A stretch of 52,713 bases of DNA from Oscillospiraceae bacterium (lineage in GTDB: Bacteria; Bacillota; Clostridia; Oscillospirales; JAAYXM01). Below, in pieces: positions 26,800-34,949 of this stretch (the stretch's first letter is position 1; each line of letters begins with the position of its first letter). The position numbers were made by a program, and so were the translations under genes. The notes beneath the pieces are model-generated. The model was not told where the DNA came from. It was given only the letters and a program-made list of their open reading frames with translations, and ran no database searches. The stretch is taken from the NCBI GenBank assembly GCA_017439555.1, contig JAFSIZ010000089.1:1-52713 (forward strand), written 5' to 3'.

Positions 26800-27990
26800 T
26801 TATTCTCCTACATAATCATTAAGAACTTTTGCGAGCCTGTCTATTCCGCGCTCGATTTCATCAAGAGACGGAAGTGAGAAATTGAGGCGGAAGGTCGGGT
26901 ATATCTTTGTGTCATCTGCCGCAAAAGCACAGCCGGGAACGATTGCAACTTTCGCCGCTTTAGCACGATTTGTAAGCTCCGCACCGTCAAACCCGTCAGG
27001 CATTGTGCACGAAACGAAGAGACCGCCTTCCGGACGAGTGAAGGAAACCTTCTTTGTAAACTTCGCCTCAATACACTCAAGCATCTTATCAGGCTTCACG
27101 CGATAGATGTCACAAATCTTTGCAATATGCTCATCAATATCATTTTCTGCAAGATATTCCGCCGCAAGCATCTGGAAGAACAGATTTGTGTGAACATCGG
27201 AAACCTGCTTTGCAACAGTCAGCTTGCTTATTATCTCCTTTGTTGCACAGGCAAAACCAATTCTAATGCCCGGCGAGAGAATCTTGGAATATGAACCGCA
27301 GAAGATTACCCTTCCCTTTTCATCAAGGCTCTTTATAGTCGGCACCGGCTCGCCTCTGAAGCGAAGCTCAAAATAAGGGCTGTCTTCAAGAATCATAACG
27401 TCATAGCGCTCAGCAAGCTCAAGAAGCTTTTTGCGGCGCTCGATGCTCATTGTCGTGCCGGTCGGATTCTGGAAGGTCGGTATTGTATAGATAAGCTTTA
27501 TGTTCTTTTCCGTTTTGAGCTTTTCTTCAAGAACATCCACAAGCATACCGTCATCATCGACAGGAATACCTATAAGGTTTACACCATAGGAACGAAGCGC
27601 ATTGAGCGCTCCGACAAAAGCAGGATCCTCACATATGACGGAATCACCTTCATTCAGAAGGATCTTCGCAGTCATTTCAATCGCCTGCTGACCGCCGCTC
27701 GTTATAATAAGGTCATCGGTTTCTTCCTTGAAAACGTTATGTTTTTTGCCCATTCTTTCTTTTGTTAAGTCACGAAGCGGCGTATAACCTTCACTGACGC
27801 CATACTGAAGAGCGCTTGCCGCAGATGTGTCAAAAATATTTGCGGCGATTTCCTTCATTGCTTCAACCGGAAAGCTATCGGGAGCAGGATTTCCTGCCGC
27901 GAAGGATATAAGCTCCGGGTCATTTGGCATTTTTAAAATCTCACGTATCGCCGATGGCTTAAGCGCGGATATTCTGCTTGAAAATTCCAT
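26800..27990 (-). CDS. PLP-dependent aminotransferase, class I/II (2-aminoadipate/aromatic type)
   Basis: Fold type I aminotransferase of the LysN/ARO8-like group. From ATG 27990 (MEFSSRISALKPSAIREILKM) the product is 396 aa; GGAGGC lies 13 nt upstream, slightly long, and an in-frame ATG at 28020 is less natural. Visible: ISFAAGNPAPDSFP, TSGGQQAIEMTAKIL, PTFQNPTGTTMS (Asn), EDSPYFELRF (Asp, Tyr) and the PLP lysine in CGSYSKILSPGIRIGF. The amino-acid substrate is not determined. First gene of the operon with trpS and tagO. Confidence 0.88.
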   Translation of the reverse strand: MEFSSRISALKPSAIREILKMPNDPELISFAAGNPAPDSFPVEAMKEIAANIFDTSAASALQYGVSEGYTPLRDLTKERMGKKHNVFKEETDDLIITSGGQQAIEMTAKILLNEGDSVICEDPAFVGALNALRSYGVNLIGIPVDDDGMLVDVLEEKLKTEKNIKLIYTIPTFQNPTGTTMSIERRKKLLELAERYDVMILEDSPYFELRFRGEPVPTIKSLDEKGRVIFCGSYSKILSPGIRIGFACATKEIISKLTVAKQVSDVHTNLFFQMLAAEYLAENDIDEHIAKICDIYRVKPDKMLECIEAKFTKKVSFTRPEGGLFVSCTMPDGFDGAELTNRAKAAKVAIVPGCAFAADDTKIYPTFRLNFSLPSLDEIERGIDRLAKVLNDYVGE

Positions 27991-28020
27991 AATTAATAAT
28001 GCGCCTCCATTAATTAACAT

Positions 28021-28041
28021 AAAATACTATTTTAGTATTTT
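28021..28041. promoter_or_regulatory. Palindromic operator at the aminotransferase promoter
   Basis: AAAATACTA-TTT-TAGTATTTT, a perfect 9-bp inverted repeat that overlaps the minus-strand -10 (28037-28042) and the probable transcription start. Position and symmetry suit a dimeric repressor. Confidence 0.55.
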
Positions 28042-28065
28042 ATCATATGACGAGAAAAATATCAA
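28037..28065 (-). promoter_or_regulatory. Promoter of the aminotransferase-trpS-tagO operon
   Basis: TTGATA (28060-28065), 17 nt, TAAAAT (28037-28042), about 50 nt upstream of the chosen start. Confidence 0.7.
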
Positions 28066-28227
28066 CATATATAATATGATATTTATCTGCAATTTTGCAA
28101 AACAAAGCTTTTGGCATCAGCATATACCATTACCGTTTTTTGTCATTGACATTTGGAGGCAGCATCCTTCCCTCCCTTGAAATAACATCAAAATATGCGT
28201 TTCACAATTGGCTTTAATGGCTTTTTC
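28066..28227. other. Intergenic DNA between divergent promoters
   Basis: AT-rich, with no supported gene on either strand. It separates the aminotransferase promoter from the promoter of the propeller gene. Confidence 0.4.
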
Positions 28228-28257
28228 TTGACAAGGATTTTTTGCATATGCTACAAT
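28228..28257 (+). promoter_or_regulatory. Promoter upstream of the beta-propeller gene
   Basis: TTGACA (28228-28233), 18 nt, TACAAT (28252-28257). It lies about 54 nt outside the left inverted repeat of the cassette, so the repeats would be part of the transcript leader. Confidence 0.6.
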
Positions 28258-28285
28258 AGCATTGACAAAAGAATAACGAAGTGTT

Positions 28286-28304
28286 CTTTGTCGGCACGAC
28301 AAAG
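28286..28304. repeat. Hairpin at the left edge of the cassette
   Basis: CTTTGTCG-gca-CGACAAAG, a perfect 8-bp stem just outside the left inverted repeat, of the REP/foot-hairpin kind. Confidence 0.5.
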
Positions 28305-28310
28305 ACAAAT

Positions 28311-29280
28311 GGACGGTTCTGTTGTATTGACAAGGGTGTGTTGCTTCGATTCATCCCTTGTAGGGACGATAATAAACGATTAGAGGAGGCTTGTAATGAA
28401 AACGAAAAAGTTCCGGATAACGGCAGTGTTAATTATCTTAATCTTGTTAATGCTATTTTTTGGGAATCACCGCAAATTGAAAATAGAAGAGCCAATGGGA
28501 AAAATAGTTTTAAATTATCTTTTCTCGGAAGATATGATTGGAGAGGATCCTAGCACCTTAGTTTCTGTGGACCCGTTTACCGGGACAGTTTCTCCGATTA
28601 GTAACATAGGAACAAGTCCTGTTAGAATTATGGGGAATACATCAATAACGTTGTATGACGGGTTTGATGAGCTTAATACCTTTAACTTAAAAACTAAAGA
28701 AACCAAGACGGTCTATGAAACAAATGGTGGTATTCAATCGTATGAGTATGTCGATGAAACGCATGTAAGCGTTGTTGAGGACAAAGATCTATTTTTGGTC
28801 AACATAGAGGATGGTTCAAAGAAGCTGCTTGTGGAATCGGTAGAGCCTGAACATTCATGGAGCAGCGATGGGAAAATGTTATATTATGCTTCTTTTGGAT
28901 ATCCGGAGCCTGAAAAAATATGTGTACTCAACATTGATACAGGTGAAACAAAAGAACTGTTTAGAGGAATCTACCCGAAAATCTCAAAGGATGGTACGAA
29001 GCTAGCATATTTTCCCGATCCCGGAGGACCGATAAAAGTTCGAGATTTATCAAACGATAAGGAATGGAAGATTAATGCTAATTATTTTAGTTATTTTTGC
29101 TTTTCTCCGGACGGCCGGTTTATATGCACAGTCGAAATTCCATTCATACTCTCCCGGTATAGAAATGTGGTGAAGATATGGGATTACAAGACCGGCGCTT
29201 CAAAGACGCTGCTATCTTCTGAATGGAAATACGCAAGCTCTGATTTAGATTGGATCGAGTAAAACACAACAGAACCGTCC
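28311..29280. mobile_element. Inverted-repeat-bounded cassette carrying one gene
   Basis: GGACGGTTCTGTTGTATT (28311-28328) and its inverted copy AACACAACAGAACCGTCC (29263-29280) match at 17 of 18 positions and flank a single AT-rich gene. GAACCGTCC/TTGTGTT sequences of this type recur near REP-type transposons in Clostridia (from memory). There is no transposase, so it would move only in trans, if at all. Confidence 0.4.
28396..29262 (+). CDS. Membrane-anchored TolB/WD40-like beta-propeller protein
   Basis: 288 aa with an N-terminal hydrophobic anchor (residues 9-24, ITAVLIILILLMLFFG). The rest contains repeats with the SPDG-type pattern of TolB/WD40-like blades: HSWSSDGKMLYYASF, YPKISKDGTKLAYFPD, YFCFSPDGRFICTVE, and ends with VVKIWDYKTGASKTLL. 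This suggests an extracytoplasmic propeller of about five to six blades. Function unknown. AGGAGG lies 8 nt before ATG 28396. Base and codon use are clearly AT-richer than the neighbours, and the gene lies inside an inverted-repeat pair, so transfer is likely. Confidence 0.72.
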   Translation: MKTKKFRITAVLIILILLMLFFGNHRKLKIEEPMGKIVLNYLFSEDMIGEDPSTLVSVDPFTGTVSPISNIGTSPVRIMGNTSITLYDGFDELNTFNLKTKETKTVYETNGGIQSYEYVDETHVSVVEDKDLFLVNIEDGSKKLLVESVEPEHSWSSDGKMLYYASFGYPEPEKICVLNIDTGETKELFRGIYPKISKDGTKLAYFPDPGGPIKVRDLSNDKEWKINANYFSYFCFSPDGRFICTVEIPFILSRYRNVVKIWDYKTGASKTLLSSEWKYASSDLDWIE

Positions 29281-29325
29281 CCTTGTGTTGGGACACCCCT
29301 TGTGTTGGGACCCTTGTGTTCGTTT
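29278..29325. repeat. Tandem copies of a CCCTTGTGTTGGGA unit
   Basis: Three consecutive copies of about 15-17 nt (cccttgtgttgggac), directly after the right inverted repeat, followed by a TTCGTTT / AAACGAA hairpin (about 29318-29336). The unit contains the inner part of the terminal repeat, so it may have arisen from it. Confidence 0.55.
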
Positions 29326-29429
29326 TAAAAAAACGAATGTGATTTTGGTTGACAAATTCGAATTTCTGCTATATGATTTAAACAGGCGGAAATTTTTTCC
29401 GAATCTTTTCAGTTTGGAGATATTATATT

Positions 29430-30206
29430 ATGATTAAATCAGGACTTTGTTCGGTTACATTCAGATCGAAAACGCCACAGGAGATTATCGATCTTGCCGC
29501 AAAAGGCGGTCTTCAATCCATCGAATGGGCAAGCGATGCCCATGTAAACGCCGGTGATATTGCCACTGCAAAGGAAGTCAAGGCTATGACCGAAGCGGCA
29601 GGGCTTGAGGTTTCCTCCTATGGCTCATATTATCGACTCGGAACGAACGATGATATCGTTCCCTATCTCGAAAGCGCAACCGCACTCGGTGCAAAGGAGA
29701 TACGCATATGGGGCGGCGGCAATCCTTCGGCATATTTTCTTCCTTCCGCACGCAGATATATTGTAAACGAGGCAAAGGAGATAAGCCGCAAAGCTGCCGA
29801 ATACGGTATAAGAATTTCGACAGAATGCCACGCTCACACCATCACCGATACCCCCGAAAGCCTTCTTATGTTTATGTGTGAGGTCAATGAACCAAACTTC
29901 TCTACATACTGGCAGGCACTTCTTCACATTCCGGAGGAGCAGCAGCTTCGCTCACTCAAAGCCGTTTACGGTTCCGGCAAGCTTACAAATCTCCACGTAT
30001 ATCATTTTGATGTATTTGATACAGGCCGTGATCAGCGTCTTCTCTCTGAGGCCTATGACAAATGGCTTGAACGTTTTTCAATTTTCAGCGGCGACAACAC
30101 AACGCGCTATGCTATGCTTGAATTTGTTCGCGGCGGCACTGACGAAAGCCTGCTTGCAGATGCAGAAACGCTTTCCAAGCTTATAGCCGAAGCAAACAGC
30201 AAATAA
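29430..30206 (+). CDS. Sugar phosphate isomerase/epimerase (xylose isomerase-like TIM barrel)
   Basis: 258 aa of the AP-endonuclease family 2 barrel: MIKSGLCSVTFRSKTPQEIIDLAAKGGLQSIEWASDAHV at the first strands, then LGAKEIRIWGGGNPS, ISTECHAHTITDTPESLL (metal-binding Glu and His) and LTNLHVYHFD. These proteins isomerise or epimerise sugars or cyclitols. It is monocistronic, with a terminator 20 nt downstream. The exact substrate is unknown; its neighbours give no pathway. Confidence 0.85.
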   Translation: MIKSGLCSVTFRSKTPQEIIDLAAKGGLQSIEWASDAHVNAGDIATAKEVKAMTEAAGLEVSSYGSYYRLGTNDDIVPYLESATALGAKEIRIWGGGNPSAYFLPSARRYIVNEAKEISRKAAEYGIRISTECHAHTITDTPESLLMFMCEVNEPNFSTYWQALLHIPEEQQLRSLKAVYGSGKLTNLHVYHFDVFDTGRDQRLLSEAYDKWLERFSIFSGDNTTRYAMLEFVRGGTDESLLADAETLSKLIAEANSK

Positions 30207-30225
30207 TCCCCTATCAGGACACCAA

Positions 30226-30251
30226 GAGCTGCAGTATTTTCACTGCAGCTC
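30226..30251 (+). terminator. Terminator after the sugar isomerase
   Basis: GAGCTGCAGT / ACTGCAGCTC with a 6-nt loop, then TTTTTT. Confidence 0.88.
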
Positions 30252-30323
30252 TTTTTTCTGTAAATATCTCGTTCTCTGCCTGCATATATTTTAAAAGAAA
30301 TCCCATATGAGGAGGACGACGAT

Positions 30324-31271
30324 TTGTCAAACGCCGTTTTTTTGCCCGAAGGGGCGCTTATACATACAGATCAGAATCTGAAGCTTCTCTCGACAGCAGA
30401 GATGCTGAAGTATGCTATGGAGAACGAAGTAATAGTCGAAGGACTTGCGTTGATGTGTGATGCATCACACAATCTCATCGTTGATATGAACGGATACACA
30501 GGAATTATTCCGCACAAAGAAACGGCTTTGGGGATAGACGACGGACAGACCCGTGAAATAGCAATCATCTCACGCGTTGGAAAGCCCGTCGCGTGTGTAA
30601 TCTGCGGAATCAATGAGACAGACGGAAAAACAACTCTTCTTCTCTCGCGCAGAAAGGCACAGAAAAAGGCGCGTGCGGCTATTTTCGAAAGCCTGTGTCC
30701 CGGTGATATTATCCCGGTCACGGTAACTCACCTCGAGCCGTTTGGTGCATTCGTCGATATCGGCTGTGGGAACATATCTCTCATAGGTATTGAATCGCTC
30801 TCTGTTTCGCGCATATCGCATACAAAAGACAGATTTGCTCAGGGGGATAAAATATTTGCTGTTGTCTCCGGCATTGACAACGAAAACCAACGTGTTTTTC
30901 TTTCTCATCGCGAGCTGCTCGGCACCTGGGAGGAAAACGCGGCAAAATTCGAGCCCGGCCAGACTGTGCGCGGCATCGTACGCGGCATTGAAGATTATGG
31001 CGCATTTGTCGAGCTTGCTCCGAATCTGTCCGGCCTTGCGGAATATTGCGACGGTCTGAACATCGGTGACACTGTCTCGGTTTTCATCAAAAGCATTATT
31101 CCGGAGAAGATGAAAATAAAGCTGATTATAATCGATATTCTCGGAAAAAGCTTCAAGCGATATATCACGCAGGATGACTATTTTCTGACAGGCGGCCACA
31201 TCGATTTCTGGAGATATTCGCCCGAGAGCTGCAGAACGAAACTGTTACTCAGCCGATTCGGAGAGGAATAG
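30324..31271 (+). CDS. S1-domain RNA-binding protein
   Basis: 315 aa from TTG 30324, with AGGAGG 9 nt upstream. Two clear S1 domains: residues about 129-196 (PGDIIPVTVTHLEPFGAFVDIGCG...DKIFAVVSGIDNENQRVFLSHREL) and 212-272 (PGQTVRGIVRGIEDYGAFVELAPNLSGL). A degenerate one lies at about 33-110. It resembles the short S1-like proteins of Clostridia that partly substitute for ribosomal protein S1, though no full RpsA is seen here. It ends with a WRYSPESCRTKLLLSRFGEE tail. The role in translation is an inference. Confidence 0.82.
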   Translation: MSNAVFLPEGALIHTDQNLKLLSTAEMLKYAMENEVIVEGLALMCDASHNLIVDMNGYTGIIPHKETALGIDDGQTREIAIISRVGKPVACVICGINETDGKTTLLLSRRKAQKKARAAIFESLCPGDIIPVTVTHLEPFGAFVDIGCGNISLIGIESLSVSRISHTKDRFAQGDKIFAVVSGIDNENQRVFLSHRELLGTWEENAAKFEPGQTVRGIVRGIEDYGAFVELAPNLSGLAEYCDGLNIGDTVSVFIKSIIPEKMKIKLIIIDILGKSFKRYITQDDYFLTGGHIDFWRYSPESCRTKLLLSRFGEE

Positions 31272-31296
31272 CGGCGTTTTTATCATCATATAAGCA

Positions 31297-31326
31297 ACAC
31301 CGCACAGCTTTTAAACTGTGCGGTGT
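31297..31326. terminator. Hairpin between convergent genes
   Basis: ACACCGCACAG / CTGTGCGGTGT, a perfect 11-bp stem. T tracts are short on both sides, so efficiency is uncertain, but it sits between two convergent stops. Confidence 0.6.
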
Positions 31327-31329
31327 GTG

Positions 31330-32325
31330 TTACTCTTCTGTTTCTTCAGGCTCTTCTACTTCATAGAACGGCTCGTCATCATATATAAAACGATGGAGCT
31401 TTTCTGATGCAGCATCGAGATCATATACCATTGCATAGCTCGAATTGGTTTTATATGAACCATCAAGCGGAAATCTTCCCTGCTCGAATGTCGGCTTTCC
31501 GTGAAGCAGTACATTGCTTGCTATTTTTATTATTTCCTCATTTGAAAGCGAGGTTTCGACCATTGGGATGAGGCTTTTTACAAGCGACATATATCGCAAC
31601 GGATTTGTGTTGAGCGCTTTTTCCATAAGCTTCTGCATAACCTCACGCTGGCGCTCCGTGCGCTCAAAATCGGCATTTCCGACATATCTTATTCGCGCAT
31701 AGGCAACAGCCTGATAGCCATATAGCGTCACTGTTCCAGATTCTTTTATAAGCTCGGGCTTTTCCCCGACCTCATATGCCATTTCCTTTATATATTTATT
31801 TGCATTTCTGCGCTCTGCCTCGCTGATTTCAACCTCGACACCTCCGAGCGCATCAACTATTCCGGCAAGCTGATTGAAATTGAGAGATACATAATCGGTT
31901 ATATTCATATCGAAATTCTGATTGATGGTTTTTATGGCAAGCTCAACGCCCCCGCGTGCATAGGCACTGTTGAGCTTATATTTGCCGTGGCCCTCGATTT
32001 TGACAAGGCTGTCGCGCATCAGGGAAACCGCTTTGATTTTATCGTGTTTCATATCTATAGACACAATCATCATCGCATCCGAGCGCCCCGAAACATCATC
32101 TGTGCGGCTGTCCACGCCGAAAACGGCTATATTGATAACCTCATCGGACAAGCCTTCCTCTGTGTCCAGCTCTTCGTGATTCAGTTCAACATCGCCGCGG
32201 TCGATGCTGTTCAGCATATGTGTTACGGAAAAACAGGCAACACCTATCACCAGCATCAGTACCGTAACAATCCAGAACAACACCCTACGTGCACGCCTTT
32301 TCTTATTCTTATCTTTTTTATTCAT
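31330..32325 (-). CDS. LytR-CpsA-Psr (LCP) family wall-glycan ligase
   Basis: Attaches teichoic acids or capsule to peptidoglycan outside the membrane. From ATG 32325 (MNKKDKNKKRRARRVLFW) the product is 331 aa; a TTG at 32352 is an alternative. A positively charged N-terminus is followed by one membrane helix (VLFWIVTVLMLVIGVACFSV) and the LCP domain: NIAVFGVDSRTDDVSGRSDAMMIVSID, KAVSLMRDSLVKIEG, KLNSAYARGG and YVSLNFNQLAGIVDALGGVEV, the pyrophosphate-lipid pocket. The acidic C-terminus is YEVEEPEETEE. Alone on its strand. Confidence 0.93.
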   Translation of the reverse strand: MNKKDKNKKRRARRVLFWIVTVLMLVIGVACFSVTHMLNSIDRGDVELNHEELDTEEGLSDEVINIAVFGVDSRTDDVSGRSDAMMIVSIDMKHDKIKAVSLMRDSLVKIEGHGKYKLNSAYARGGVELAIKTINQNFDMNITDYVSLNFNQLAGIVDALGGVEVEISEAERRNANKYIKEMAYEVGEKPELIKESGTVTLYGYQAVAYARIRYVGNADFERTERQREVMQKLMEKALNTNPLRYMSLVKSLIPMVETSLSNEEIIKIASNVLLHGKPTFEQGRFPLDGSYKTNSSYAMVYDLDAASEKLHRFIYDDEPFYEVEEPEETEE

Positions 32326-32363
32326 AACAGCTCCACTGCCCTCTTTTTTCAAAATTCCTATTT

Positions 32364-32392
32364 ATATTAGCATAATTGACAACAGGATTCAA
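32364..32392 (-). promoter_or_regulatory. Promoter of the LCP gene
   Basis: TTGAAT (32387-32392), 17 nt, TAATAT (32364-32369). Confidence 0.5.
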
Positions 32393-32436
32393 CTTTAATG
32401 TGTAATATTTTTATTAATTTTACATTCAATATACCC

Positions 32437-32465
32437 TTGCAAAGTTATCAAAAACGTAGTATACT
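32437..32465 (+). promoter_or_regulatory. Promoter of the KDPG aldolase-VOC gene
   Basis: TTGCAA (32437-32442), 17 nt, TATACT (32460-32465), about 70 nt before the start codon. Confidence 0.65.
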
Positions 32466-32532
32466 CTATAATAGATAAATTCGGCCGGTGTTTATCGGTA
32501 TATACACCGGAATAATTAGGAGGTCAAATCCA

Positions 32533-33483
32533 ATGAATGAAGTATTGAAGCAAATCGGCGCATACGGTGTTGTCCCTGTCGTTAAGATCGACAATGTTGA
32601 GGATGCTCTTCCGCTCGGAAAGGCTCTTATCGACGGCGGTCTTCCTGTTGCAGAGGTTACCTTCCGCACAGCAGCTGCTGAGGAAGCTATCCGCATCATG
32701 GCAGACGCTTATCCGGAAATGCTCATCGGTGCAGGCACAGTTCTCACAACAGAGCAGGTTGACAAGGCTGTTGCAGCAGGCGCAAAGTTCATCGTTTCTC
32801 CGGGTCTCAACCCGAAGGTTGTCAGCTATTGCGTAAGCAAGAACATCCCAATCACTCCGGGCTGCAGCAACCCGTCTGACATCGAAGCAGCTATCGAGCT
32901 CGGTCTTGACGTTGTCAAGTTTTTCCCGGCTGAAGCTTGCGGCGGCCTCGCAGCTATCAAGGCTATGAGCGCACCTTACGGCGCAATCAAGTTCATGCCG
33001 ACAGGCGGCATCAGTGAAAAGAACATCAACGACTATCTCTCCTTCGGCAAGATTCTCGCTTGCGGCGGCAGCTGGATGGTTAAGGATGCTCTTATCAAGG
33101 ACGGCAAGTTTGATGAAATCACAGCTCTCACACGTCAGGCTGTTCAGACAGTTCTCGGCTTTGAGCTTGCACACATCGGCATCAACACAGATTCCGAGGA
33201 CAACGCTCTTGCTATCGCTAACCTCTTCGCAACAGCATTCGGTTTCCCGGTAAAGAACGGCAACAGCTCCGTCTTTGCAGGAACAGGTGTTGAAGTCAAC
33301 AAGGCTATCGGCCGCGGCGCAAACGGTCACATCGCTATCAAGACAAACAACATCGACCGCGCTATGGCATATCTTGAAAGAATCGGCTTCGCTATCGATC
33401 CCGACTCTGTAAAGCCCGGCGTTGCTGCTTACCTCAAGCAGGACTTCGGCGGCTTCGCTGTTCATCTTCTCCAGGCGAAGTAA
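32533..33483 (+). CDS. eda: KDPG/KHG aldolase fused to a VOC (glyoxalase-like) domain
   Basis: Residues 1-200 form the class I aldolase that cleaves 2-keto-3-deoxy-6-phosphogluconate (or 4-hydroxy-2-oxoglutarate) to pyruvate plus an aldehyde: PVAEVTFRT (E41, R45), GAGTVLT, SPGLNP, TPGCSNPSD, LDVVKFFPAE with the Schiff-base K129, and KFMPTGGI. Residues about 213-315 are a VOC-fold domain (HIGINTDSEDNALAIANLFATAFGF, GHIAIKTNNIDRAMAYLERIGF, GGFAVHLLQ). Start ATG 32533 follows AGGAGG by 7 nt. Codon use is very uniform (GCT, CTC, AAC, GGC), suggesting strong expression. No other Entner-Doudoroff gene lies nearby. Confidence 0.92.
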   Translation: MNEVLKQIGAYGVVPVVKIDNVEDALPLGKALIDGGLPVAEVTFRTAAAEEAIRIMADAYPEMLIGAGTVLTTEQVDKAVAAGAKFIVSPGLNPKVVSYCVSKNIPITPGCSNPSDIEAAIELGLDVVKFFPAEACGGLAAIKAMSAPYGAIKFMPTGGISEKNINDYLSFGKILACGGSWMVKDALIKDGKFDEITALTRQAVQTVLGFELAHIGINTDSEDNALAIANLFATAFGFPVKNGNSSVFAGTGVEVNKAIGRGANGHIAIKTNNIDRAMAYLERIGFAIDPDSVKPGVAAYLKQDFGGFAVHLLQAK

Positions 33484-33505
33484 TCTCGCTTTTGCGTAAA
33501 TCTTG

Positions 33506-33533
33506 CGACCGAAGGGCTTCTGTTCTTCGGTCG
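33506..33533 (+). terminator. Terminator after the aldolase gene
   Basis: CGACCGAAG / CTTCGGTCG, a 9-bp stem with a 10-nt loop; weak T tail (TTAACTTT). Confidence 0.6.
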
Positions 33534-33552
33534 TTAACTTTATACAAGTTTT

Positions 33553-33631
33553 TGAATAAATATTTACTTGCCTATTGACATTCGCACACAAACGCTGTAT
33601 AATATTCATCATCATATGAATAAATATTTAC
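33553..33631 (+). promoter_or_regulatory. Paired ArgR-like operator boxes around the argG promoter
   Basis: TGAATAAATATTTAC occurs identically at 33553-33567 and 33617-33631, 64 nt apart, one upstream of the -35 and one between start site and SD. The half-site TGAATAAATATT resembles ARG boxes bound by ArgR/AhrC. The spacing is about six helical turns, which allows looping by a hexamer. Confidence 0.72.
33575..33603 (+). promoter_or_regulatory. Promoter of argG-argH
   Basis: TTGACA (33575-33580), 17 nt, TATAAT (33598-33603); both hexamers are perfect. Confidence 0.85.
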
Positions 33632-33645
33632 GGAGGTAAATTACA

Positions 33646-34863
33646 ATGGATAAATCCAAAATCAAAAAGGTAGTCCTTGCCTACTCTGGCGGACTTGATA
33701 CTTCTATTATTATTCCGTGGCTCAAGGAAAATTATAACAACTGCGAAGTTATCGCTGTTTCCGGCAACGTCGGACAGGCAGACGAGCTTGAGGGTCTTGA
33801 GGAGAAGGCACTCAAGACAGGTGCTTCAAAGCTCTATGTTCTCGACCAGACAGACGAGTATGTTGACGAGTACATCATCCCGACAATGAAGGCAGGCGCA
33901 ATCTACGAGGAATATCTCCTCGGCACAAGCCATGCACGTCCCTGCATCGCAAAAGGTCTTGTTGAGATTGCACTCAAGGAAGGCGCAGATGCTATCTGCC
34001 ACGGCTGCACAGGTAAGGGTAACGACCAGGTTCGTTTTGAGCTTACAATAAAGCACTTTGCTCCAAATATGCCGATCATCGCTCCGTGGCGTGAGTGGGA
34101 TATCAAGTCCCGCGACGAGGAAATCGACTATGCGGAAGCACACAATGTTCCCCTCAAGATAAACCGCGAAACAAACTATTCAAAGGACAAGAACCTCTGG
34201 CATCTTTCCCACGAAGGTCTCGACCTCGAGGACACAGGCAATGAGCCGATGTATGAAAAGCCGGGATTCCTTGAAATGGGCGTTTCCCCGATTGCTGCAC
34301 CCGACAAACCCACTTATGTTGAAATCGAATTTGAGAAGGGTGTTCCTGTCTCTCTCAACGGCGAGAAGATGAGCGCAAAGAACATTATCCTCGGCCTCAA
34401 CAAGCTCGGCGGAGAGAACGGCATCGGTATTCTCGACATCGTTGAAAACCGCCTTGTCGGCATGAAGTGCCGCGGCGTTTATGAGACTCCGGGCGGAACA
34501 ATCCTTTATAAGGCACACTCTGTTCTCGAGTCCATCTGCCTTGACAAGATGACACTTCACGAGAAGCAGAAGCTCGCTATCACATTTGCAGAGCTTGTAT
34601 ACAACGGCCAGTGGTTCACACCGCTCCGCGAAGCTCTTTCCGCTTTCGTTGACAAGACACAGGAGAAGGTTACAGGTAAGGTTCGCCTCAAGCTCTATAA
34701 GGGCAATATGATCAATGCAGGCGTATGGAGCCCGTATTCCCTCTACAGCGAAGAGATTGCAACCTTCGGCGAGAGTGATTATGACCAGAAGGACAGCGCA
34801 GGCTTCATCAACCTCTACGGTCTCCCGATAAAGGTTCAGGCTCTTGTTGACGGCAAGAAATAA
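33646..34863 (+). CDS. argG: Argininosuccinate synthase
   Basis: Condenses citrulline and aspartate with ATP to argininosuccinate. 405 aa, standard length. The N-terminal [22 protein letters not shown] is the pyrophosphatase loop; [20 protein letters not shown] and [15 protein letters not shown] are family signatures. GGAGG precedes ATG 33646 by 9-10 nt. It shares the strongly biased codon use of the aldolase gene just upstream. Followed by argH. Confidence 0.97.
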   Translation: MDKSKIKKVVLAYSGGLDTSIIIPWLKENYNNCEVIAVSGNVGQADELEGLEEKALKTGASKLYVLDQTDEYVDEYIIPTMKAGAIYEEYLLGTSHARPCIAKGLVEIALKEGADAICHGCTGKGNDQVRFELTIKHFAPNMPIIAPWREWDIKSRDEEIDYAEAHNVPLKINRETNYSKDKNLWHLSHEGLDLEDTGNEPMYEKPGFLEMGVSPIAAPDKPTYVEIEFEKGVPVSLNGEKMSAKNIILGLNKLGGENGIGILDIVENRLVGMKCRGVYETPGGTILYKAHSVLESICLDKMTLHEKQKLAITFAELVYNGQWFTPLREALSAFVDKTQEKVTGKVRLKLYKGNMINAGVWSPYSLYSEEIATFGESDYDQKDSAGFINLYGLPIKVQALVDGKK

Positions 34864-34879
34864 GATAATATATAAGTGT

Positions 34880-34911
34880 TTTGCTCACTGATTGGAATAT
34901 CGGTGAGCAAA
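34880..34911 (+). promoter_or_regulatory. Hairpin between argG and argH
   Basis: TTTGCTCACTGAT (34880-34892) pairs with ATCGGTGAGCAAA (34899-34911) in RNA with one G-U. No T tract follows, so it is not an obvious terminator; it may set mRNA processing or attenuate argH. Confidence 0.55.
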
Positions 34912-34949
34912 CCTTGCATTTTAAGGTTTTAAAAAGGAAGGTCATTACA

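Noticed and set aside
28281..28553. 90-aa frame overlapping the propeller gene start
   Set aside because: Out of frame with a strong-SD gene, and most of it lies in the repeat.
29318..29336. Standalone terminator for the propeller gene
   Set aside because: The stem is only A/T-rich with 7 bp and there is no clear T run after it.
30570..31199. 209-aa antisense frame in the S1-domain gene
   Set aside because: Mirror frame with no recognisable features.
32524..33615. 363-aa open frame antisense to the aldolase-VOC gene
   Set aside because: Produced by the strong codon bias of the plus-strand gene; the translation is Cys/Ser-rich with no domain and no SD.
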